A DNA stretch of 13,192 nt from OMOG01 sp041485845 (GTDB lineage Bacteria; Acidobacteriota; Terriglobia; Bryobacterales; Bryobacteraceae): NCBI GenBank assembly GCA_041485845.1, contig JBGPKH010000197.1, positions 1 to 13,192 on the forward strand. The letters are read 5' to 3'. The notes under the pieces are model-generated. The model saw only the letters and a list, made by a program, of their open reading frames with translations. It had not been told where the DNA came from and did no database searches. The translations under genes and the position numbers were made by a program. Below, piece after piece: positions 5,809 through 11,339 of this stretch (positions are counted from its first letter, which is position 1; every line of letters begins with the position of its first letter).

Positions 5809-7050
5809 TCAGCCAAGGCGCACCTCCACGGAGCGGGCGTGGGCTTCGAGGCCTTCGGCGCGGGCCAGCGTCGTAATGGCGGGCGCGAGGCGCTGGAGCG
5901 CGGCGGCGCTCAGCTCCTGCACGGAAATCACTTTCACGAAATCGGTGACGGCCAGTCCGCCGCGGATGCGCGCGGCGCCTCCGGTGGGCAGCACGTGGTT
6001 CGGGCCGGAGGCGTAATCGCCCGCGGCCTCGGGACTGAATGGGCCGACGAACACGCTGCCCGCGTGCTTCACTCTCGCCAGCAGCGTGGTGTCCGGAATG
6101 CTCAGGTGCTCCGGGGCGAAGCGGTTGGAGATTTCCACGCCCTCCTCGAGCGAGTCCACCAGCACGATCGCCGAGTTCCTGGCGATCGACTTGCGGGCCA
6201 CCGCGGCGGTGGGAAGTACGGCGAGTTGCCGGTCCACTTCTTTCGCGACGGCCGCGGCCAGGCGTTTCGAGGTGGTGAGCAGCACCGCGGACGCGTCCAC
6301 GTCGTGCTCGGCCTGGGCCAGCAGGTCGGCCGCGAGATGGCGCGGATCGCCATGGGCCGCGATGATGAGGATCTCGGTGGGACCCGCGACGAAGTCGATT
6401 CCCACCTCACCGGCCAGCAGCTTTTTGGCGGCCGCGACGTAAATGTTGCCGGGGCCCACGATGCGGTCGGCCTTGGGGACGGTGCGGGTGCCGAAGGCGA
6501 AGGCCGCGATGGCCTGCGCGCCGCCCATTTCGAAGACGTGGTGGACGCCGAGCAGCGCGGCGGCGCCGAACACCTCCTTCACGGGCTTCGGCGAGGCCAC
6601 GCAGATGTTGGGGACTCCGGCCACCTGGGCCGGGACTACGGTCATCAGGATGGTGGAAGGCAGCGGGTAGCGGCCCGCGGGAATGTACGCCGCGACGGTG
6701 TCGAGCGGCCGCACCACCTGGCCGAGTTTCATGCCGTGAGACATCTCGCGGGTCCATTCGCGCGGCAGTTGGCGTTCGGCAAACGCGCGGATGTTGGCCA
6801 CCGCAATGGTCACCGCCCGGCGAAATTCGGGCGTCAGTTGTTGGCGCGCGGCGTCGAGCGTCGCGGCGGGCACGCGCACGGTCTTGCGCGCGAGGCCGTC
6901 GAATTGCCGCGCGTACTCCAGGAGCGCGCGATCGCCGCGCTTGCGGACGGCGTCCAGAATGGGGCGGACGGTGGCTTCCGCTTGCGCGAGGCGCGCGCCG
7001 CGGCGGGCGAGCAGGCGTCCGATTTCGTGACTTTCGAGTATGCGAATCAC
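5809..7050 (-). CDS. hisD: Histidinol dehydrogenase (HisD)
   Basis: A 413-residue zinc- and NAD-dependent enzyme that oxidises histidinol to histidine in two steps, the last of the pathway. Catalytic Glu314 and His315 lie in RFAPEHLSI. Expected zinc ligands are Gln246 and His249 (LLAQAEHD), Asp345 (AGDYASGPNH) and His404 (LEAHARS). The signature DRIVGPGNIYVAAAKK is intact. The start is the GTG at 7050-7048, overlapping the hisG stop as GTGA. Length is slightly short for the family but no core motif is missing. A fragment of a second hisD occurs at 9978-10267. Confidence 0.96.
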   Translation of the reverse strand: MIRILESHEIGRLLARRGARLAQAEATVRPILDAVRKRGDRALLEYARQFDGLARKTVRVPAATLDAARQQLTPEFRRAVTIAVANIRAFAERQLPREWTREMSHGMKLGQVVRPLDTVAAYIPAGRYPLPSTILMTVVPAQVAGVPNICVASPKPVKEVFGAAALLGVHHVFEMGGAQAIAAFAFGTRTVPKADRIVGPGNIYVAAAKKLLAGEVGIDFVAGPTEILIIAAHGDPRHLAADLLAQAEHDVDASAVLLTTSKRLAAAVAKEVDRQLAVLPTAAVARKSIARNSAIVLVDSLEEGVEISNRFAPEHLSIPDTTLLARVKHAGSVFVGPFSPEAAGDYASGPNHVLPTGGAARIRGGLAVTDFVKVISVQELSAAALQRLAPAITTLARAEGLEAHARSVEVRLG

Positions 7051-7916
7051 AGTACGATCTTGTTCAGCGGATATTCCACGATGCCCTCGCCGCCCGCCTG
7101 CTTTAGCCGCGGGATGATGTCGCGCACGGTGGTCTCATCGAGGATGGTGTTCACCGCCAGCCATTCCTCGTCGCTCAAGTGCGAAATGGTCGGCCGCTTG
7201 AGCGCCGGCAACACGGCCAGCACTCCCGTGAGATTGTCCTTGTGGACGTTGAGCATGAGCCCCACTTTGCCCAGCGCGTTGATGGCGCCTTCGAGCAGCA
7301 TGCGAATATCTTCGAGCTTGCGGCGCTTCTGCGGGTCGTCCCAGGATTGCCGGTTGGCGATCAATTGCGTGTTCGACTCGAGCACGGTATCGATGATGAC
7401 GAGCTTGTTGGCGCGCAGCGACGAGCCCGTCTCGGTGACTTCCACGATGGCGTCGGCCAGCACCGGCGGCTTCACCTCGGTGGCGCCCCAACTGAATTCC
7501 ACTTTCGCCGTGACGCCGTGGGCGGCGAGGTAGCGCTTCGTAGTGGCCACCAGCTCGGTGGCGATGATCTTACCTTCGAGGTCGCGCACGGCGCGGAAGG
7601 GCGACGACTCGGGCACCGCGAGCACCCAGCGCACCTTGCCGAAACTCTGCTTGGCGTAGATCAGGTCGGCGATCGCTATGACGTCCGATTCGTTCTCCTC
7701 GATCCAGTCGCGGCCCGTGAGGCCGGCGTCGAGGATGCCGTCCTCGACGTAGCGCGCCATTTCCTGGGCGCGGATCAGCATGCATTCGATCTCGGGATCG
7801 TCGATGCCCGGGAAGTACGACCGGCTGCTGGTGGTGATGATGAAGCCCGCGCGGCGAAAGAGGTCGATGGTGGCGTTCTCCAGGCTGCCCTTGGGAATGC
7901 CGAGCTTGAGCTTCAC
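7047..7916 (-). CDS. hisG: ATP phosphoribosyltransferase, long form (HisG)
   Basis: A 289-residue enzyme for the committed step, ATP plus PRPP to phosphoribosyl-ATP. The N-terminal KLKLGIPKGSLENATIDLF and GLTGRDWI are family features, and VTETGSSLRANKL is the PRPP loop region. The length fits the long form with a C-terminal ACT-like regulatory domain (about residues 215-289). It should therefore be hexameric, feedback-inhibited by histidine and independent of HisZ; this is family knowledge. The GTG at 7916-7914 overlaps the hisI stop as GTGA. As second gene of the operon it would be controlled both by the leader attenuator and by allostery. Confidence 0.95.
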   Translation of the reverse strand: MKLKLGIPKGSLENATIDLFRRAGFIITTSSRSYFPGIDDPEIECMLIRAQEMARYVEDGILDAGLTGRDWIEENESDVIAIADLIYAKQSFGKVRWVLAVPESSPFRAVRDLEGKIIATELVATTKRYLAAHGVTAKVEFSWGATEVKPPVLADAIVEVTETGSSLRANKLVIIDTVLESNTQLIANRQSWDDPQKRRKLEDIRMLLEGAINALGKVGLMLNVHKDNLTGVLAVLPALKRPTISHLSDEEWLAVNTILDETTVRDIIPRLKQAGGEGIVEYPLNKIVL

Positions 7917-8308
7917 GGCTTGCCTCCATAGACCTTACTTCCATAGACCTGGGCCGGATCGAAGGTGCGCTGGTCGGCGACGCGCCACTCACCATCTTCG
8001 AGCTTGCGGAAGAAGCAGCTCTGGTAGCCTTCGTGGCACACGCCGGGGCCGAGCGCCTGGACCTTGACGAGGACCGCGTCGCGGTCGCAATCGGTCGCGA
8101 TCTCCTTGACCACGAGGCGGTGGCCGGAGCTTTCGCCCTTGAGCCAGAGCTTCTGGCGTGAGCGGCTGTAGAACGTGGCGTAGCCGGACGCGACGGTCCT
8201 GCGGAACGCCTCTTCGTTCATGTATCCGACCATGAGGACCCGGCCGGAGGAATGGTCCTGAATGACGGCCGTCACCAGGCCACCGGACTTTGCGAAATCC
8301 AGATTCAT
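7913..8308 (-). CDS. hisI: Phosphoribosyl-AMP cyclohydrolase (HisI)
   Basis: A 131-residue monofunctional cyclohydrolase opening the adenine ring of phosphoribosyl-AMP to give ProFAR. The metal motif DCDRD (Asp73, Asp75, Asp77, with Cys74) and the zinc cysteines in GVCHEGYQSCFF (Cys91, Cys98) are visible. The ATG at 8308-8306 gives the usual short start MNLDFAKSGG. The open frame extends upstream, but only through the leader and terminator hairpin. I see no Shine-Dalgarno before this ATG. No HisE domain is fused, and no hisE is found in the window. It is first in the operon, 12 nt after the U-tract of the attenuator terminator. Confidence 0.95.
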   Translation of the reverse strand: MNLDFAKSGGLVTAVIQDHSSGRVLMVGYMNEEAFRRTVASGYATFYSRSRQKLWLKGESSGHRLVVKEIATDCDRDAVLVKVQALGPGVCHEGYQSCFFRKLEDGEWRVADQRTFDPAQVYGSKVYGGKP

Positions 8309-8319
8309 CGTGAGCGCAA

Positions 8320-8350
8320 TAAAAAAGCCCGCCACTGACTTCGGCGGGCG
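8320..8350 (-). terminator. Intrinsic terminator of the his leader
   Basis: On the minus strand GCCCGCC (8349-8343) pairs perfectly with GGCGGGC (8333-8327) around a 9-nt loop and is followed at once by six T (8326-8321) and ATT. It lies between a His-rich leader ORF and hisI, so it would stop transcription before the structural genes. The left arm can instead pair with leader sequence around 8396-8388. Confidence 0.9.
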
Positions 8351-8444
8351 TCCTTTCCAATTACGGTCTGAATGCGAATCAGAACACCGCCCGTCGCGGA
8401 TGGGCATGAAGATGGTCAAGATGCCGGGCGACGGTGGCTTCCAT
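8321..8444 (-). promoter_or_regulatory. Histidine-operon attenuator leader
   Basis: Three exclusive stems can be drawn on the minus-strand RNA. Stem 1:2 pairs 8433-8425 with 8393-8385 (six Watson-Crick pairs CGCCCG/CGGGCG, then two G-U and one C-G) and encloses all four His codons. Stem 2:3 pairs 8396-8388 with 8350-8342 (8 of 9 pairs) and uses up the left arm of the terminator. Stem 3:4 is the terminator. A 5-bp hairpin UCUGA/UCAGA (8383-8367) lies between 2 and 3. A ribosome stalled at the first His codons would cover segment 1 and let 2:3 form, allowing read-through into hisI. One that reaches the stop codon would cover segment 2 and allow termination. This is the classical arrangement of enteric his leaders. 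Confidence 0.85.
8379..8444 (-). CDS. hisL: His-rich leader peptide (HisL-like)
   Basis: A 21-codon ORF from ATG 8444-8442 to TGA 8381-8379. Residues 7-18 read RHLDHLHAHPRR, with His at 8, 11, 13 and 15, all encoded by CAT. No protein function is expected; translation of the His codons senses charged tRNA-His. The stop codon lies just past segment 2 of the attenuator, as required. I see no Shine-Dalgarno. The putative -10 ends only 8 nt before the ATG, so the transcript may be leaderless. The sequence is unrelated to the seven-His enteric peptide but serves the same design. Confidence 0.85.
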   Translation of the reverse strand: MEATVARHLDHLHAHPRRAVF

Positions 8445-8452
8445 AAAATTCG

Positions 8453-8461
8453 ATGATACCA
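8453..8461 (-). promoter_or_regulatory. Putative extended -10 promoter of the his operon
   Basis: The minus strand reads TGG then TATCAT (8458-8453), a TGn-extended -10 with five of six consensus bases. No good -35 is found at 17-18 nt, which the extended element could offset. Transcription would begin close to the leader ATG at 8444. This is inferred from sequence and position only. Confidence 0.5.
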
Positions 8462-9247
8462 CGCCGGGTAGGTGCGTTTCGGCGCCGGAAGCTTTTTGAG
8501 GGTCCCGATGGCACGGCCGTTTCCGTGCGACTGGCGCGTCCGGGGTTTCGGGTGACGCATCTGACGCATTTTTGCCGGGATGTGTGAGTATTATTTTCAC
8601 TCGACTTAAGATGCTTTTTTTCTGTTGGTTGCGTAGAAGGCCTGAAATTGGGAGACGCATGGGGCAGGTTTTTTTCACGCGATGCGTCTCCCGGTCTTTG
8701 GCGCGGCGGGCATCCTCCCGGCGGGCGGGTTGGTTGCGAAATTCGAGCGGTGCATGTGAGACTCCATTTTCCCAGGGCGGCGGCGCAATTCTGCGTCGCG
8801 GGTCCGGTTCCCCTGCAAGGAGCACGACTTCTGCCCCGCGGGAGGCGTGTGGGCGGAAATCCTCTCCTGATTTCAATCTAGCAGACGAATTTGCTTTGGG
8901 TGGGGTGGGCGGGGAGGATCGGGATCAAGTAAGGGCTTTGAAATCAATTGGAAAGTGGCTGAGAAATAAAGTTCCCGATCACGTGACTCGGTTTTCGAGG
9001 GAATTCGGTTGGTTTGTGGGTCGCCGGACAAGTGGTTTAGAATGCATGGGATGGGGGCTTTTGGGGCGTGTTGGGAATTCATGGCCTGCATCCACAAAAC
9101 TGGTCTGACGTCCCCAACGACGCCGTGGCCTGACCTGACGAGGAGGCGTGGTTCTCTTCACCGCGAGGGGGGGCCCACGACCATCACGCTAAACCGGACG
9201 CTTGCCATTTGAAACTTAAGGCATGGCAACTGAAATTTCGGCGCGGC
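8462..9247. other. 786-bp region without a convincing gene
   Basis: Open frames on both strands here have no recognisable domain, no good ribosome sites and strongly biased, unlikely composition. Structured features are few. A 6-bp hairpin GCACGG/CCGTGC lies at 8511-8528, and a doubled TGACGCAT at 8553-8569. An 11-bp inverted repeat lies at 8650-8692, and an imperfect 17-bp palindrome centred on TCACGTGA at 8975-8991. A G-rich tract runs through 8896-8920. It could hold an unrecognised small RNA or regulator sites, but none can be named. Confidence 0.5.
8650..8692. repeat. 11-bp perfect inverted repeat with T-run in the loop
   Basis: GGGAGACGCAT (8650-8660) and ATGCGTCTCCC (8682-8692) are exact inverted copies around a 21-nt loop containing seven T (8669-8675). 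The core GACGCAT also occurs twice at 8554-8560 and 8563-8569. As RNA it would be a stable stem-loop; as DNA it may be a protein site. It lies about 200 bp upstream of the his promoter. Confidence 0.7.
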
Positions 9248-9576
9248 TTAGTAGAAGGGAATCTCCACCTCGGCATAGCTGCCAGACGCGGCGGCGCTCA
9301 CGGTGGCGGCAATGATGTCGAGGTGCAACCGCACAATCGGCCATTGCGAGTTGCCGAGCACCACAATGGAAATCTTGCGGCCCTTCAGATTCTGCTGATG
9401 CCGGATTTTCTTATCCGTGGTAAGCAGCCCATCGAACCCGGCGGCCTCCGCGGCGTTCAGCAAATCACCGTTGGAAATCTTGTCCCAGCCGAGCCTCTCT
9501 CGCCTCTGTGACACTATGGCCGGCAAGCCGCCGGGCAATACCGCTTGGAGTACACGTGGTCAAAGAGAAAGCGCAT
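9248..9576 (-). pseudogene. DUF5615-type PIN-like toxin, frameshifted
   Basis: The start, ATG at 9576, gives MRFLFDHVYSK, the expected N-terminus of the family. The match then continues in the +1 frame as GIARRLAGHSVTEARE, and after a second +1 shift as LGWDKISNGDLLNAAEAAGF and TTDKKIRHQQNLKGRKISIVVL to the stop. Two single-base insertions (near 9543 and 9494) explain this, and the first frame stops at 9516-9514. DUF5615 proteins are presumed ribonuclease toxins paired with DUF433 antitoxins. The ATG overlaps the end of the DUF433 gene by 17 nt, the usual TA arrangement. An open frame from about 9538 can still be read, but it lacks the N-terminal acidic residues. Base-calling errors are an alternative. 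Confidence 0.8.
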
Positions 9577-9826
9577 CCGTCGATGTTGACACAGGAACGG
9601 AAGCCGGCGGCGCATCGAGGCTGCGAGCCGCAAATTCGAGTACGGCTTTGATCTGTTCCGGCGTCACATGAAACTGGTCCACGATTTCATCGATGCTGGC
9701 GCCCGCTTCCAGATTTTCAAAAATCGTCGCAACGGGCATCCGGGTGTCACGAAATACCCATGCGCCGCTACGCCTCCCCGGCACGCTTTCCACGGCAGGG
9801 CATTGCGACCAATCGAGACTCGCCAT
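9560..9826 (-). CDS. DUF433-family antitoxin
   Basis: An 88-residue protein of the DUF433 (COG2442) family, small helix-turn-helix-like proteins acting as antitoxins to PIN-like DUF5615 toxins. The family core is clear: WVFRDTRMPVATIFENLEAG (residues 23-42), ASIDEIVDQFHVTPEQIKAVLEFAA (43-67). The ATG at 9826 with GAGG 6 nt upstream is preferred; an in-frame extension to 9892 adds no family sequence. After residue 70 the tail is Ala/Pro/Ser-rich. The gene appears intact while its toxin partner is broken, so it is now likely an orphan antitoxin. Confidence 0.85.
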   Translation of the reverse strand: MASLDWSQCPAVESVPGRRSGAWVFRDTRMPVATIFENLEAGASIDEIVDQFHVTPEQIKAVLEFAARSLDAPPASVPVSTSTDALSL

Positions 9827-9977
9827 ATTCGCCTCGCTCTCCTGGTATTGTTCTCCCGCTTTCAGGGTACGGAAAAAGCTGCTCCGAAGCAACTACGTGC
9901 CAATTACCCTTTACATCGCGGCAAGTTTCCAGTTTCCAGGTGCCTGTACATCAACCTCCGGCGTGAGCCGCGCGGCC

Positions 9978-10267
9978 CGGTGCGGGTCCCGAAGGGGAAA
10001 GCCGCGATGGCCTGCGCGCCGACCATTTCGAAGACGTGCTGCACGCCGAGCAGCGCCGCGGTTCCGAACACTTCCTTCACCGGTCTCGGCGAGGCCACGC
10101 AGATGTTCGCCACTCCGGCCACCTGGGCCGGAACCACGGTCATCAGAATGGTGGAAGGCAGCGGGTAGCGGCCCGCGGGAATGTACGCGGCGACGGTGTC
10201 GAGCAGCCGCACCACCTGGGCGAGCTTCATCCCGGGGGACGTCTCGCGCGTCCACTCGCGCGGCAGT
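9978..10267 (-). pseudogene. Internal fragment of a second hisD
   Basis: This 290-bp stretch aligns without gaps to 6480-6769 of the resident hisD (offset 3498), with about 29 mismatches by hand count, roughly 90% identity. It encodes HisD residues from LPREWTRE (about 95) to AFPFGTRT (about 190), with about 10 amino-acid changes and no stop inside the match. Both ends are abrupt: neither the N-terminal nor the catalytic and zinc-binding half is present. It cannot be an active dehydrogenase. It lies upstream of the damaged toxin-antitoxin pair, in the same orientation as hisD. Confidence 0.92.
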
Positions 10268-10480
10268 CTAGTCGCACTGGTCGAGCCAGTGGCGTACCAT
10301 CTTCAGTTAATTTGGGCAGTTTTCATGGCCCCGCCGAAAGCCACGCGTTAAACGCATCGGCGCTTCGGCCGGGATTCGTTCAGAGCGCGAGAGCCATGGT
10401 GCGATGCTCTTCTATCCAGCGCGGTGATGCAACGTTCTTCGGGTTTGTCGGGATGCCCCGTGGTTTACCTGGGAAACCGC
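10268..10480. other. Intergenic stretch after the hisD fragment
   Basis: No gene is supported. A perfect 6-bp hairpin CACTGG/CCAGTG (10275-10291, loop TCGAG) lies 8 nt past the end of the hisD fragment and may mark the rearrangement joint. The rest shows no repeat or RNA gene that I recognise. Confidence 0.4.
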
Positions 10481-10511
10481 CTGGCAAAATCGGGGCGCAT
10501 CACACTATACT
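10481..10511 (+). promoter_or_regulatory. Promoter of the lipoprotein gene
   Basis: The -10 is TATACT (10506-10511), five of six consensus bases. CTGGCA (10481-10486) is a fair -35 at 19 nt, or TGGCAA at 18 nt. The start of transcription would be about 25 nt before the ATG at 10543. Confidence 0.55.
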
Positions 10512-10542
10512 GGTGGACTTGATTACCAAAGGAGAAAGAAAC

Positions 10543-11031
10543 ATGCTGCGCAACACTTCGCTGATTGTATGCCTGGCGCTCGCCGCACTGACCGCCGGCT
10601 GCTCGAATGCCCCCGCTCCACCTCCTGACACGCGCGCCGCCGATCTGCAAGCGGTCAAGGACGTCGAGGCGGCCTGGCTCAAAGACGCTTCTACAAAGGA
10701 CGCCGACAAGTGGGCCAGCTACTTTGCAGAGGATGGCAGCGGGCTATACCCCGGGGGCGGGATACTGAATGGGAAGGCGGCCATCAAAGCGGCGATGGCG
10801 CCGTATTTTGCCGATCCCAATTTTTCGCTGACTTTTCAGTCCACGCGGGCGATGGCTTCCAAGGGTGGTGACATGGTTTATTCGCAGGGCGCCTACACCA
10901 TGACCATGACCGACCCAAAGACCAAGAAGCCCATGACGGACAGGGGAAAGTTTCTGACGGTCTACACCAAGCAGGCGGACGGAAGCTGGAAGGCCGCCGC
11001 CGATACATTCAATTCCGATTCGCCTATGTAG
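10543..11031 (+). CDS. DUF4440/SnoaL-like lipoprotein
   Basis: A 162-residue protein. An N-terminal signal (residues 2-19, hydrophobic LIVCLALAALTAG) ends in the lipobox LTAGC, so Cys20 should be lipidated and the protein membrane-anchored outside the cytoplasm. A Pro-rich linker (APAPPPD) leads to a cone-shaped NTF2-like domain of the DUF4440 / SgcJ-EcaC type: VKDVEAAWLKDASTKDADKWASYFAEDG at 38-65, then NGKAAIKAAM and a C-terminal DRGKFLTVYTKQADGSWKAAAD strand pair. Such domains bind small hydrophobic ligands or act as scaffolds; no catalytic residue can be named. The start is fixed by AAAGGAGA ending 7-8 nt before the ATG. It is monocistronic by spacing. Confidence 0.88.
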   Translation: MLRNTSLIVCLALAALTAGCSNAPAPPPDTRAADLQAVKDVEAAWLKDASTKDADKWASYFAEDGSGLYPGGGILNGKAAIKAAMAPYFADPNFSLTFQSTRAMASKGGDMVYSQGAYTMTMTDPKTKKPMTDRGKFLTVYTKQADGSWKAAADTFNSDSPM

Positions 11032-11102
11032 CCCGTGGCGCAACGCAACGGGAGCCTCTTCCGCGCCAAGAGCATGGATGACCGGATCGCCGCCTCCGAA
11101 GA

Positions 11103-11121
11103 GCCGGAGAAAAACTCCGGC
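11103..11121 (+). terminator. Stem-loop between lipoprotein and pyrophosphatase genes
   Basis: GCCGGAG and CTCCGGC form a perfect 7-bp stem around AAAAA, 72 nt after the lipoprotein stop. There is no T-tract after it, so it is not a standard intrinsic terminator on either strand. It may be a 3'-end stabiliser or a rho-related structure. Confidence 0.35.
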
Positions 11122-11211
11122 GCCGGCTGGATCCCTGGAGCCTGACGGCCTTCGGGAGCTCGTCACTCGGGGCGAGGGTTCACCAAGAGGACTTTGCCTT
11201 CTCCCCTCCGT

Positions 11212-11241
11212 TTGAATCCCGGCGCGCATATCTCTTATACT
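11212..11241 (+). promoter_or_regulatory. Promoter of the membrane pyrophosphatase gene
   Basis: TTGAAT (11212-11217) and TATACT (11236-11241) are separated by 18 bp, four and five of six consensus bases. It implies a 5' untranslated leader of about 90 nt before the ATG at 11340; I recognise no riboswitch in it. Confidence 0.6.
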
Positions 11242-11339
11242 GTGTGGTCGGTCTGTTGTCGTCTCTAAAGCCTAGGTCCGTTCGGAAGAGGCTAAACTCG
11301 TTGAGCGACCGGGCCCAATCCTTAGGAGGATCTCCATCC

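Noticed and set aside
5782..7533. 583-codon plus-strand open frame opposite hisD and hisG
   Set aside because: It is antisense to two genes with intact catalytic motifs, has no ribosome site and its composition is the mirror of the real genes.
7913..8569. HisI read from a start at 8569
   Set aside because: The extension translates the leader and terminator; the cyclohydrolase begins at MNLDFAKSGG.
9009..9043. Plus-strand promoter TTGTGG / TAGAAT
   Set aside because: The -35 is poor and no gene or recognisable RNA follows on that strand.
8572..9108. 178-codon plus-strand open frame upstream of the his operon
   Set aside because: No domain, no good ribosome site, and it runs through the inverted repeat and G-rich tract; typical of chance frames in GC-rich DNA.
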